Assembly: GCA_010093685.1 (NCBI GenBank)
Contig: MU006217.1
Coordinates: 1,342,569 to 1,406,568 of the forward strand
Source of the DNA: Ophiobolus disseminans
Lineage: Eukaryota > Ascomycota > Dothideomycetes > Pleosporales > Phaeosphaeriaceae
Length of the DNA: 64,000 nt
Direction of reading: 5' to 3'
In this document: positions 23,453 through 34,818 of the stretch, in pieces
Numbering within the stretch: the stretch's first letter is position 1
Layout of the letters: every line of letters starts with the position of its first letter
Program-made: the position numbers and the translations under genes
Notes under the pieces: model-generated
Told to the model about the DNA's origin: nothing
The model's input: only the letters and a program-made list of their open reading frames with translations
The model's database searches: none

Positions 23453-25771
23453 ATGCGTCTGTCGCTGTCGAAATCGCTGCTCTGGCTGGCCGCCGCCGCC
23501 ATGCCGCTCGCTTCCGCCGAGCGCATCCTCGAGACGCGCTCGCTCAACCCGTGCATGGCCAACTCCAGCTTCTCGGCCACGCTCTTCCACGTCACCCTCA
23601 CGCCTGGCAATCGCAGCCTGGACTTCAACGTCGAGGGCATCTCCAACATCGCCGGCAGGGTCGAGGCAGAGCTGGAGCTGCTGGTCTACGGCTACTCCGC
23701 CATCAACATGAAGCTCGACCCGTGCGGCAGCAAGGAGCTCGAGGGCATGTGTCCCATGAACGCTGGACCACTCACCATCAAGTCCAACTTCCCGCTCGGC
23801 GACGACATCATGAAGCAGATTCCAGGTGTGTACCACGTGTGGATGCCACAGCACTTTCGCTAACTTGAGACAGGAATTGCCTACACCATCCCTGACCTGG
23901 ATCTCCTCGTGAGGATCAACATCAAAGACCAGACGACCAAACAACTGATGGCTTGCGTGGAAGCAGAGCTCTCGAACGGCCACTCTGTTGACCAGAAGGC
24001 CGTCGCATGGGTCACCGCCATCATTTCGTCGTTGGGGCTCGTCGCATCGGCCATCACCTCCGGTCTCGGCCACTCCAACACTGCTGCCCACGTTGCCGCT
24101 AATGCCATGTCGCTCTTCGGCTACATGCAGGCCCAGGCCATCATCGGCATGTGCGCTGTGCCACTTCCTCCCATTGTCGCTGCGTGGACGCAGAACTTCC
24201 AGTGGTCCATGGGAATCATCCGGGTTGGCTTCCTCCAGAAGATGGCTACATGGTACCAGCGTGCTACTGGTGGAACGCCTACTACCCATCTATCGCAGCT
24301 GAACAAGATTTCTGTCGAGGTTCAGAAGAGGAGCCTGAGACGCGCAATCGACTTCACGACTGGTACTGCCGGACGCTTCATGGCTCGCAGCAATGCGGCC
24401 GCTACCGAGGCTCAGGCCGACAACGATCGACTGGTGTTGCACGGTATCGAACGCGTGGGATTCAAGGCCCGCATCGAGACGACCAACATCTTCTTCACCG
24501 GCTACACCTTCTCCATTATCTTCGTCCTTTTCACCGTAATCGGCGTGGTTGCTTTCAAGTATATCTGCGAAGGACTCGTCAAGGCTGGCAAGATGAAGAG
24601 CGACAAGTTTGTCGACTTCCGCAATGGCTGGCAAACTGTCTTGAAGGGCATCCTCTTCCGTGTCGTCCTCATCTGCTTCCCTCAGATGATGCTTCTCAGC
24701 TTCTGGGAGCTTACTCAGCGCGATTCTGCTGGTCTCGTGGTCCTCGCCATCCTGACTATGCTCACTATGATTGGCATACTCGCTTGGGCATCCTCCAAGG
24801 TTGTCCGCATCGCGCAGCGCTCCATCGCTATGCACAAGAACCCCGCATACATCCTCTACTCCGACCCCATCGCGCTCAACAAGTGGGGCTTCCTGTATGT
24901 TCAATTCAAGGCTGCGGCCTACTGGTTCATCATTCCTTGGCTTGTCTACCTCCTCATCAAGGCCATGTTCGTCGGTCTTTCCCAGAGCAGCGGAAAGGCC
25001 CAGGCTATCGCCCTCGTCCTTGTTGAGCTTGCCCTCCTGGTAGGTGTCTCGGTTCTGCGCCCATGGATGGACAAGAAGACCAATGGCTTTAACATCGCCA
25101 TTGCTGCCGTCAACTTCCTCAGCGCCGTCTTCCTGTTGATGTTTACCGAAATCTTCAAGCAACCTGTAAGCTCCTCATGATCCACACTCCTTATCACGTG
25201 CTAACCTGTAAAGCCCATCGTCACCGGTGTTATGGGTGTCATCTTCTTCGTCGTCAATGCTGCCTTCTCACTTGTCCTTCTCATCATGCTTCTCGTCTCG
25301 TCTGGATTTGCGCTATTCACCAAGAATCCCGATACACGTTATCAGCCAATGCGCGATGATCGCGGGTCCTTCATTAAGTCGCAAACGCAGCTAACCACTG
25401 AGCTTGATGCTTTGGGCGCCACCGCGCGCGGTGAGGGCAAGGGAAACCACCCTCACTCCCAGTCGCGATCGCGAATTGATGACGACGATGACATCTCTTC
25501 CATGGATCAACAGCGACAACTTGCCGCAAAAGAGGGAGGATTCAGTGAGCACTACCAGCCTGCCCCGCCTCGCAGTCCTGCAAACACATCGCCCAACCCG
25601 CCGTCGTTCTACGAGCGCGCCAGCCCAGTACCCTCGTACAACAATCAACCACAGTACACCAACCAACCGCAGTACACAAATCAGCCGCAAAACACGAGGA
25701 ACGACGTACAATATCGGGGTACAAACAACACCAGCCCATGGCAACGAGGGGCAGGGTATGATGGCCATTGA
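23453..25771 (+). CDS. FLC/TRP-like membrane protein (ML-like domain plus TRP-type helices)
   Basis: Homologue of yeast Flc proteins and Schizosaccharomyces Pkd2: linked to FAD transport in the ER, cell-wall integrity and calcium signalling. Exons are 23453-23825, 23874-25165 and 25214-25771, with two 48 bp introns; 740 aa. A signal peptide covers about 1-22 and a lumenal MD-2-like (ML) domain about 25-165, with paired Cys in NPCMANSSF, LDPCGSKELEGMCP and ACVEAEL. Multiple membrane helices run from about 185 to 590. The cytosolic tail is acidic and Ser/Gln/Pro-rich, with a short tandem motif (NQPQYT repeats) near 700-725. The family is certain; which Flc paralogue this is, and whether it transports or gates, is not. 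Confidence 0.93.
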
Positions 25772-27833
25772 CGCCAGGAAGAGCACGAGGAACAGGTGGA
25801 GAAAATCATAGCATCCTATGATCGTTCCTCTGTGCCACACAAATTTTGAACCATTCATGCGTGTGCATACTACAACACTGTAATTCCACGAACATTATTT
25901 GGTCGCATGGAGCCTTGGACTTGGCACCCATTCATGAAAGACGGCGTTTACTTCACTTTGTCATCCTTTAGCATTTGTTTGGAAAAGAGAGTCTGCTTCG
26001 GTTCGATAGAGATCGAGCGACATTATATGTATAATCTCCCTCCATCTCATATCTTTGAATCTCAGGTGTCTCATATGTTCGAACAAGGCGCATTTCTTGG
26101 AAAGGACCAGTATCCTCTTCTTATTTTTTCTGTCGTTGAAGGCGTGCATTGTGCAGCCTATTGATAGAACGGCATGGTGGAGAGCTTGAGGGACTTGTGT
26201 ATAGCAGAATCAAAGAAGTACAAATCCCAGCCGTTGCCACCTTCTGCATGCGTGATAAGCTCGTGACACTGACTGTTCTAAATTGCGAGCACAGGTCGCT
26301 GCCGACCCGACGTCAAATTTCGGTTGCATTGATCTTGTACCGTCAATAACGGCCCGCTCTGCATCTTTTTCACGTGATTGTTGCAGGGGTGGGATTGTGC
26401 ACTGAGAGCTTTTGAGATGTGCAGATTCGAGTCATCACACGAATAGTTTTTGATGTGCAGCTGCCACACAATTGCAGCATCGTCGTTCGCAGATCTGCAT
26501 GCAGCCTTATCATGCGCCGAGTCGCACTGAGGCCTAATACGTTCGCGCTTCTTTCCTTTTGATCGATCAAGAATCAAGACGTCAAGATGCGGCACGACGG
26601 CTGCCGCGATTGGCTGCTTCGGCGCCGAGTGGCCGGATACTTCACGATTGTGGAGGAAGGTGCGCCTGCTTTGGGCTTCACTTTGACACTGCTCCAAGAT
26701 CTGCGCGCACACAAAAACAATTCGTTGCCGACAAACCACTGTCTTTTGTTTGCAAGCTGTCAAGCAAGAACGACAAACCTCTACAGATGTGTGGTAACCT
26801 ACACGTCTTCACGTAAGCCAGCGTCATGCTCAGTCCTCTCCAACGGCAGCCTGTCGATAGCTCACGATAAAACTAGCCTCCACTCACATCCGCCAATCCA
26901 TCACCTGCACGCGTGCAACGGTCACTAACGACGTCACAAGCCGGCGATTACCCCGGACTATCCGCTCATCAAAGACGCTGTCGTCCAGACAGACGGCGTA
27001 TCGTGGCACGCAGCGCATCGTTGTCGCACAGAGACATCACCGAGGGTTCGACTAGGGATGTCGCAGAGGATTTGCTAGGCCAATCAAACGAAGCACGTTC
27101 ACTCGGTGATTGGAGATCTGGCGCCAAGGACATGGATGGGGTTACGCACGGGGCGCCATTAGCCCAACTTTGATAACCGGGCTAGGAAAGACCAGTGAAG
27201 TGCGTTCTGGAATCGCAGGGCTGCCTCTCGTGCATTCTTTTTTCCATGCGAATCATTTTGCACCAACATCCGGCCTAAGATTAGACGGAGGTACTTGAGT
27301 GCGGGCTAATACCCCGGACATAACCGGGGCGCAGCCGTTCGATTTACTTATCAAGTCTGCGTGTCCGATTGTTTCGAGGATGTTCGTGTCTTCGTAATCT
27401 TTGCTGCGGCACGCCACGCGCCGCAACCTGCACTCAGGATGTTCTTACGCATGTAGACGTCGCGTGGGACCGTCTTTGAATCTTGAACGTTGAAAGATTT
27501 TCTTCGGCTGTACCAATATTTGTAGCTTACTTTCAGTTTTTCCCCTCTGGTCGCATGTACTACGGTTCCGACACGTTACACATTTTTTCTCGATTTGATA
27601 GACGAACGCCGCCACATCTGCCTATTTCTGTACTTCCGCTGGTCCTACATTTCCTCCTTCCTTCCATCTTCTACACTCCTCTCACCGTTCCGCAACGTTA
27701 TACGTTCCGCTCTACAAACCGACCGCACATTGTGTATCAACAGTCAAGCACTACACTCGACCACACTCAGCTCCATCTGCACAACGTTACCCATCGTATA
27801 CAGGAGCACCATCAAAATTAACCCGAGTCCAAA
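25772..27833. promoter_or_regulatory. Long upstream region of the protein kinase gene
   Basis: 2.1 kb between two plus-strand genes. Many short open frames, none with family-like sequence. The last 250 bp before the kinase ATG is pyrimidine-rich, like a 5' UTR. Confidence 0.35.
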
Positions 27834-29321
27834 ATGGCAAACCTCTCAAGCTTCAACTTTCCCTCGGTCAAGAAGCCCGAGAGCCTCGACACCACGCAAC
27901 CTACTAGGAAGGAGCGACCATACATTCAGCTCAACATCAATACAGAAGTAGGAGGAGAATACCAGCCTGCCATTCTTGCGAGGAGCTGCTCGCGACCTGC
28001 AATTCTCAGAACGATCACTCCACCGGAATCGCCCATTCGCACGCGATCAGCGACGATGGCTTCAAAAGCCTCATCGAAGACACGTGATAGTGGTGTGATG
28101 ACTCCACCATTAACGCCTACCGGCAGCAGACACGCAAAGTCCAGCTCGACATCGTCAGACTTTCTGGCGTCAATATCGGGTCTCCGTCGTGGCGACTCAC
28201 TCTCATCTTCGGCAGGTCGGCTATCAATCGATGACTCAGCGAGACCAGGCAGCACCGAACTACTGGCCTTTCCACATCATCTGATCGACTATCAAATTCA
28301 GACGGACGGCGATGGTAGCAAACGACCTATCGGTTGCGGAGCGTGGGGCGATGTCTATCTCGCACAGCCAAGCCTTCCGCAACAGTCCGATCAGCCTCTT
28401 GTCATCCCTTGTGGATCGAGCATGTCGCCTCCTATCACACCTGTCCGATCTCGCGGATCAAGTATAGGGACTTCAATTCTCCCCTCGATGCCATCGCGCT
28501 ACGCCATCAAGGTACCAGGATCGGCTAGCGCAAAGAAAGTTCTCACAGCCGAGGCGAGAATCTTATCCTACCTATCTCAATTCCCAGATGCGGACAACCA
28601 CGTCGTCCCCTTCTACGGCCAGGACACTCGCACTGGTGCGCTTGTTCTCAAAGCCTTGGATGGGACACTAGACGTCTGGATCGAGACACATCTCAACACT
28701 CTCGACGAGCCTAATCGCGCCCAAAAACTCGCCTCCATCTTCCCTACCATCGCCCTATCCCTTATCGACAGCCTCACCTGGATGCAATCCAAAGACTGCA
28801 CACACGCCGACATCAAACCCGCCAACATCCTCACTTCGGCTAGCACGTCCTCCTCCATCACCCCCACCCTCATCTTCTCAGACTTCTCCTCCTCAATCCT
28901 CACCGCCCTCGCCACCGACGACGCTACGCCCCCGCCCATGGGCGCCGGCACATGGGATTTCCTCGACCCCTCGCTGCTCAGCTTTTTCAACACGCCCGCG
29001 CCCAGCGCCGCAACGGATCTATGGTCTCTCGGCATCACGCTGCTGTTCTTGGTCCTTGGGACGAGTCCCTTTGACGCATTCAAGCAGAATAAGTTTCAGC
29101 AGCGCGAGATGATCAAATCGGGTACTCCGCTGCAGTGCATGGCGTACGACGATCAGGGCATTGTGAATATGCGCAGGATGAAGGGCTTGTCGAGGGATTT
29201 GGGGTTCGATGTGAGTAGGTGGTTTGCGAAGGTGCTTGTTAAGAGTGCGGAGAAGAGGGTTAGTGTGGGGGTTTGGAGGGAGGAGTTGGTGGGGTCTTTG
29301 GAGAGTGGGAAGAGGATGTAG
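27834..29321 (+). CDS. Atypical protein kinase with HAD and DFS motifs
   Basis: Single-exon Ser/Thr-type kinase fold of 495 aa. Residues 1-145 are Ser/Pro/Arg-rich and probably disordered, with several SP/TP sites. The Gly-rich loop is IGCGAWGDVY (166-175). The ATP lysine is K226 (YAIKVP) and the helix C Glu is probably E240. The loop at 176-221 between Gly loop and Lys carries a Ser/Pro-rich insert. The catalytic loop reads HADIKPAN (324-331): the catalytic Asp, Lys and Asn are kept but the usual HRD Arg is Ala. The DFG motif is DFS (350-352). The region normally holding APE is GTWDFLDP, followed by DLWSLG (395-400). Activation-loop phosphorylation may not be needed. The protein could be active or a weak kinase; no substrate is suggested. 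Confidence 0.88.
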   Translation: MANLSSFNFPSVKKPESLDTTQPTRKERPYIQLNINTEVGGEYQPAILARSCSRPAILRTITPPESPIRTRSATMASKASSKTRDSGVMTPPLTPTGSRHAKSSSTSSDFLASISGLRRGDSLSSSAGRLSIDDSARPGSTELLAFPHHLIDYQIQTDGDGSKRPIGCGAWGDVYLAQPSLPQQSDQPLVIPCGSSMSPPITPVRSRGSSIGTSILPSMPSRYAIKVPGSASAKKVLTAEARILSYLSQFPDADNHVVPFYGQDTRTGALVLKALDGTLDVWIETHLNTLDEPNRAQKLASIFPTIALSLIDSLTWMQSKDCTHADIKPANILTSASTSSSITPTLIFSDFSSSILTALATDDATPPPMGAGTWDFLDPSLLSFFNTPAPSAATDLWSLGITLLFLVLGTSPFDAFKQNKFQQREMIKSGTPLQCMAYDDQGIVNMRRMKGLSRDLGFDVSRWFAKVLVKSAEKRVSVGVWREELVGSLESGKRM

Positions 29322-29965
29322 AGTTGTTCTAGAGATGGGGTTTTACTTTTACTTTGATTTGTATGCTTAAGTGTTTTAGTACGTTCGGACGGTCGTTAGA
29401 TACCCATACCCATATTTGTTTAGAGATGAGATTAGTATTGTTTTAATAAGAAGACTACCTCGAGATCTGTTCATGATCGCTGTGCTAAGTTGTTTCGAGC
29501 AGTCTGCTGCTCGAAGTACTTGAGATGACTGACGTTTTGACCATGCTAGCTGTGTATGTGAGCTTTGGCGGCTACAATCTAGATCTTGAGGAATCGTGTC
29601 GTGAGGATGATGACTAGGCGTGGTATACTTCCATGCTATCGTGGATGAAGAGGAGTGTGGTTATATTGAGCTGTATTTATCTGAGCAGAGCTGTGAAGAG
29701 GTGAACATGTAATTCATAAGTACGTGAAGACCTACTGGATTTGCTATATCTCGAGTACGATAGTGGTAGGGAGAGTGCATCAACGAAAACATGACTAGCT
29801 CCCAGACTTAATGCCATTGTACTTGATGTGTATCACTGACATAGCATTGTGACACTTAATGCTGTTGTATTTGGTATTCATCACTGACACAGTATAATGA
29901 AACTCAATACCTACACTTCTCAATCAGCACACGACCTCCTCAGCCCAGTCAAACCCACCGTCCTA
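29322..29965. other. Convergent intergenic region with a direct repeat
   Basis: Between the kinase (+) and an unknown gene (-). It contains the two 3' UTRs and the 46 bp direct repeat listed separately. No gene is seen. Confidence 0.4.
29805..29897. repeat. Diverged tandem duplication, about 46 bp unit
   Basis: Two adjacent copies (29805-29850 and 29851-29897) share CTTAATGC, TTGTA, TTGGTAT-like and ATCACTGACA blocks in the same order. Several mismatches suggest an old local duplication. Confidence 0.6.
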
Positions 29966-31066
29966 TCAACCGCAATACTTACTCCTCACAACCATCTCCG
30001 CTCCCGATCCTCCCTCCATCCTCTCCCCCTCCCTCATCACCCCTTCCCTCATCACAGCAACCTCGCTCCCCCACCTCTCAACCTGCACCGGAAACGCCCG
30101 CATAAGCGCCCTCAACACATCCCTCGGAACCGCCCTCTGCACCGTCGCAATCGCAACCCTGATATCCACCGGCGTACTCACATCCTCCTCATACCTCTTT
30201 TCGTCCCGATACATCCCGTCGTCGAGCGGCACACACAGCGCATCCAAAATCTCGTTCCCTCCCTGCGCAACCTCATGCTCAGCTTCCGGCGACGGCCCCG
30301 CCGAGCGCGTGAAATCACGCGTCGCCTCCGGCACAGGCATCAAGCCCTGGTCCTTGCGGCCTGGTATAACGCTGCCCACAAACGGCGCGACGCGCGCATC
30401 ATACTCTTTCCGGTCCATTGTCCTCACCGCTATGTCGAGTTCGCGCTCCCACTCCGTGTTCAGGCGGGCCAGGGCTTTTTTGAGCAATTTGCGCTGCGAG
30501 GCCTTGATGTTGGTGAAGAGGTCGAGCGGGCTGGTTTTCCAGCGCTTGATGAAAGCTTCGCGCGCGGTGAAGAGCGTGGGCGTGTTGTGGCGCTCGAGGA
30601 CGGCGGAGAGGTAGATTGTTATGAAGCGGTGGGCGGCTGGTGTGATGGTGTCGGAGCTTGATGTTGGGGTTGGCTTTGCGGTGGGCGTTGACGGTATGGT
30701 TGGAGATGAAAGTGTGAGGAGGGCAGTGAACATGGCGATGTTCCAGCGGGCCATGTCGTGGAAGCGCTGGAACTGGTGGGCTTCGCTTAGGTGGTAGAAG
30801 AAGATTGCCCTGGTGAGCTTGAGTGGTTGTCTGCGCTCATCTTTGATTGGGCGCTCGCTGTCGTGGTTGATGAGTGCGCGATTGCGCAAGAAGTATGGGA
30901 GCTGGAGGTCTGAGGGTAACGTGGTGATGTGAAGTACTCGAGGGGTCGGATAGAGGATATCATGGATGGTGATCTTTGGCACATGGCGTTCTGGTACATT
31001 CTGCAGTTTGCGATCGAGCAGACTTCGCTGGCGAGCATGCTCAATGATGGTGAGGTTGGAGGCCAT
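29966..31066 (-). CDS. Hypothetical protein
   Basis: Single open frame of 366 aa starting at the first ATG in frame (31066); the frame stays open upstream but without an earlier ATG. I do not recognise a domain. The first 150 residues look globular (DILYPTPRVLHITTLPSDL, FFYHLSEAHQFQRFHDMARWN). A Thr/Ser/Pro-rich linker sits at about 125-145, and the middle is helical (KASQRKLLKKALARLNTEWEREL). The C-terminal third has VDIRVAIATVQRAVPRDVLRALMRAFP and ends in an acidic/basic tail. The long unbroken frame with mixed composition supports a real gene. No membrane segment or signal peptide is seen. Confidence 0.7.
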   Translation of the reverse strand: MASNLTIIEHARQRSLLDRKLQNVPERHVPKITIHDILYPTPRVLHITTLPSDLQLPYFLRNRALINHDSERPIKDERRQPLKLTRAIFFYHLSEAHQFQRFHDMARWNIAMFTALLTLSSPTIPSTPTAKPTPTSSSDTITPAAHRFITIYLSAVLERHNTPTLFTAREAFIKRWKTSPLDLFTNIKASQRKLLKKALARLNTEWERELDIAVRTMDRKEYDARVAPFVGSVIPGRKDQGLMPVPEATRDFTRSAGPSPEAEHEVAQGGNEILDALCVPLDDGMYRDEKRYEEDVSTPVDIRVAIATVQRAVPRDVLRALMRAFPVQVERWGSEVAVMREGVMREGERMEGGSGAEMVVRSKYCG

Positions 31067-31608
31067 GTCTCCAATGGTAGAGCTGTTTGCTACCGTCGAC
31101 GAAGGAGAGTATGAGTGTGTAGGTCGAGAGGTGAGTGTTTGCAAGAGCAAGTTTGTTGGGGTCGCGAGTGCGGATGAGAGACGGGTACTTGCATACCTTC
31201 ACCGCAGTTACAAACGCTTTCAGCCAGGGTCCATGCACAACAATTGCATGCTTGCGAATTCGTATCTCATCTTGACTTGGTTGGTTGATCATTTTCGTCT
31301 CATTATTCGGATGCTGACCTTGGTGCATACATCACCGCCTACAGTCTTGGTCATCTTCTATCTTCTGCCAGTTAGCTGTCATGGTATAACTCACCAATGC
31401 TCTTATAAATCCACCGATGACCCATGCTGTAATGCCGCCGCCAGCCTATTCAACTGTTTTCAAGCATGCAAGTCAAACAAAAGCAACTCGGCTTGTGGCA
31501 CGTGATCGAGAGGTTCTGGATTATCATCGTAAAAGCTAGGATCCTATACATAGCTCAACTAATCCATTTGCCCTAAATTCCCGATTGTCTGCCTTTCCAC
31601 GCCACACT
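31067..31608. other. Intergenic, ADH to hypothetical gene
   Basis: Promoter of the minus-strand hypothetical gene and 3' UTR of the ADH gene. No gene is seen. Confidence 0.4.
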
Positions 31609-32604
31609 CTACTGTGGCTTGAGCACACCACGGTACCTCATCTTTCCATCTCTGAGTGTCGCCATCGCATCTTCAATACCAGACTCGTTCAGCGGGAACT
31701 CCATGACGATGGGCTTGATGCCGTGCAGGGCCGCGAACTCGAGCATATGGCGGTGCACTGCGCGAGCAGCAACGACTGATCCCTGGATAGTGATACCAGT
31801 AAGGATCATGGGCATATGCGGGATCTCAAAGTTGCCCTCGGCCACTGTGAGCGGGAAGATCTTGGAGTTGGGCGCCATAACGGGAAGAACGACCTTCCAG
31901 TCTGGCTGCACGGAAGTCGTGACAAGAAGCGCATCGACTTTGCGGCCAATGTCAATCTCACTCTTGCCCTTCATCGCAACAAACTCTGTTGCACCAAGTT
32001 TCATTGCCTCCTCTTTCTTGCTGTCGCTCCCAGAGAAGACAACGACGTCGCAGCCCATTTTGGCCGCGAATTGGATGGCTAGATGGCCAAGGCCACCTAC
32101 ACCCATAACACCAACGCGATCTGTAGATTTAATTCCGTATGTGTAAAGGGCATTAAAAACTGTAGCACCGCCACACATCAGGGGCGCAGCTTCAGCATCT
32201 GTCAACGCGTCTGGGATCTTAAACAAGAACGCCTCCCTCCAGACAGCGTGCGATGCAAAGCTGCCCTGATCTAGGTCTGCGTCGCCGTACATCTGGCGGT
32301 CCGGGCAGTAAGTTTCGCGGCCGGTCAAGCAGCAGTCGCAAGCGCCGCATGAGTCGTGCTCATAGCCCCAGCCGACTCGATCTCCTTTCTTGAGGTTCCT
32401 GACGTTGGGTCCAACTTGCTCGACAACGCCGGCACCCTCGTGGCCGAGTGCCATGTCGATAGTCTTGTAGTGCTCATCTGTGCCGCAGACACCGGAGGCA
32501 GTGACTTTGACGAGGACTTGGTCGTTTTGGAGATCGGGCTTCTTAGTCTCTCCCTTGACAATCTTGCCCTCCTTGGAACCTTTGTAGACGGTGAAGCTCG
32601 GCAT
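31609..32604 (-). CDS. Zinc-dependent alcohol dehydrogenase (cinnamyl-alcohol/ADH6-like MDR)
   Basis: Medium-chain dehydrogenase/reductase that would interconvert an alcohol and aldehyde with NAD(P)H. Intronless, 331 aa, somewhat short for the family. Catalytic zinc ligands are Cys40 (GVCGTDEHY), His55-Glu56 (GHEGAG) and Cys144 (PLMCGGATVF). The structural zinc is held by four cysteines at 86, 89, 92 and 100. The Rossmann motif is GVGGLG (168-173). A Ser and no acidic residue after the second strand (VVFSGSDSKKEE) favours NADPH, as in ADH6/CAD enzymes. The frame remains open upstream of the ATG used, but homology-like sequence starts at MPSFTVYKG. A TATA-like TATATA lies about 135 bp upstream of the start. 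The substrate is unknown. Confidence 0.92.
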   Translation of the reverse strand: MPSFTVYKGSKEGKIVKGETKKPDLQNDQVLVKVTASGVCGTDEHYKTIDMALGHEGAGVVEQVGPNVRNLKKGDRVGWGYEHDSCGACDCCLTGRETYCPDRQMYGDADLDQGSFASHAVWREAFLFKIPDALTDAEAAPLMCGGATVFNALYTYGIKSTDRVGVMGVGGLGHLAIQFAAKMGCDVVVFSGSDSKKEEAMKLGATEFVAMKGKSEIDIGRKVDALLVTTSVQPDWKVVLPVMAPNSKIFPLTVAEGNFEIPHMPMILTGITIQGSVVAARAVHRHMLEFAALHGIKPIVMEFPLNESGIEDAMATLRDGKMRYRGVLKPQ

Positions 32605-34818
32605 TGTGGTGAAGATGTAAGATCTGCTAGCGGTGGACTTGGTAGTTGGGGTTATGAAGTTTTGAATATCTTGTGTGTTGAGGAGAGAAGGTTGTTGTGT
32701 GATGATGGAGAGAGTGAAGAGCTGGATCATCAGCGTCATATATACTTCAGTGCAGGGTCGGTCCCACGTCCACGAATGCGCCCACTTCACACAAGCCCTC
32801 AGCTTTGCGAGCCCATGCAATGACGTCGCATATTGATAATGCATCAGAGTTTGTTAGTCGACGGGTCTAGCCATCGTCTATCGCTGTTGATACACGTTCA
32901 GATGCATCGGCCGCCACTAGTAAATCCTGCGGCACTCCGCCTCCGATGCAGCAACTACGCTAGCAGTTACAAAATTCTCGTTTAGGATGTTGAACAGGGC
33001 GAGCGATGTACTCTGATTGCACAACTAATCTGCAAGATTGCATTAATCAGCTGGACGCCTTATTACATACGCATACACGTCAGGGAGCATAGAACCCATT
33101 TGGGGCAAATATCGAAGTGCACCGGCCAGAATCGGCCAATAAGACGGGTTGATGCGATGGAGACGCCTTCAAGCCCGGAATTACCGGAGAGCACAGCAAC
33201 GAGGCTAGATTGACTACTGGCTTGAGGCATAGTGAGCAAGAAAGTAGTGGTCGTTTGGCACATGGAAGTGGGTGCAGTGACATTCGCGATACGATTTGAG
33301 AGAGTCTCAACGGTCATGACGTAAGGCGCCTTCAACACCTGGCTCGTGCTTTCCGAAACATCATGGGCAGTGCCGATTGTCTTCGGGTCGTTTCCATGTG
33401 TCAATTGATTTGAAAGAATATGCCGTTAAGCATGTGCGTCGGTGACCTTCGGGGATTTGCACAGATTGTCCAGTTCGTGGAAGTTGGGCTGGGCAGGGGT
33501 TTGAAGGCGGGAATAGGGAATTAGCTAGCTTGCCTAGAAGCGTTTGTCAGCGCCCGAAGCCACCAAAAATGCATCGCAGCCTACCTACCACACCACGATT
33601 TTAACTCCGTAAAGGAGACGATGATCTCCGCCGATAAATTCAGCAATTTTGACCACAGGAACACTAATCACGAGCGGCCTTTCAAAGAAGAACCTCGAGG
33701 ATTCGAATATCCATGGAAAGATTGGTCTGGAAAAAGCTGCTAGTAATTCCAGCGCTGAACTCCAAGGATTGCAAGATGCCATGTTGGCACCTGTTCTGGT
33801 AAAATAGTACCTATGCTCATCGAGAAAGCGCACTAGATGGAGCTAACCGACGCAGCCGCTATACGACTTGCGTGTCAAAATCCTGAACGTCACGACCTAT
33901 GAGTATGTACTGCACGATAAGCTCTAGCAGTCGCAAACGTGTACAATTACTGCCATCAGAAGCTATATACGGAGATGTATGCTTCAACGGCTGCCATGAG
34001 CTCACCTAACGATCGTACAAACACTGGTCAAAGTCCCCTTGGCTTCGCACCATTGGTCGACGCTCCTGGTATAGTCCGATTGGTTTTACTCGACTCTGTT
34101 GGTCGTGAATACTAGTGGGACTGCTGCGAGAGGGCGCAAATATGCTTCCGATCCCACGTAAATGATTTTTCCAACTGCCCTATATCGGAACGTGCGTTTC
34201 CAACACCGGTGCCTACGCCTAGCAAAGGACGGGCTTCCTTCGTATACTGAAGGAACTTCCTAGGCCTACCTCTAAAAAAGCACACCCATGTTCGAGCAGT
34301 CGCTTCGGCAGGTATCTTCTTACAACGGCTCTTGGCAACTAGCCCATGTCCCGAGGTCCTAAGCAATGCTCGAATCCTCGGTCTTATTCACGAAGGATCA
34401 CCTTGCAGCACTGAAGAGGTGCGGGAACAAGTTGAGGATCAAAAAGGAGACTCAATGATCCCTTCCGTCAAAGTCTGGCACTTGTGTTTGTGCGTTGTTT
34501 AAGATCTTATCAAATGCCAAAGCATTTTTTCCGTCCCCAGTGGCTGTCAAAGGGATGTTCTGGATATCTTTGGAATGTCACGTGTGATGTGCTAGCGTCA
34601 CCTTTCTAGTGTTAGCGTCATCTCCATTTGTATCTCTCACTCATGTGAGTCTCTAATTCTCTCTTCCCCGCTTCACCTTCGAGTCGATACCTCTCTATGT
34701 AACCATATACCGCCATCAGCCTAAGATATTGCGCTTTGCGCCACTACACAGCCCCTGGTGCTCAAGACTAACACACGCGCACGAGTCTACCTTCACCTGT
34801 GGATTCGCCATTCCCGAG
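32605..34818. promoter_or_regulatory. Divergent gene-free region, ADH and F-box-like gene
   Basis: 2.2 kb between divergent starts. Several short open frames (33063-33404, 34112-34366) have no family signal. Nothing else stands out. Confidence 0.35.

Noticed and set aside
23288..25162. Long minus-strand open frames of 333 and 290 codons
   Set aside because: Antisense to the FLC/TRP-like gene, whose introns, signal peptide and membrane helices are clear on the plus strand.
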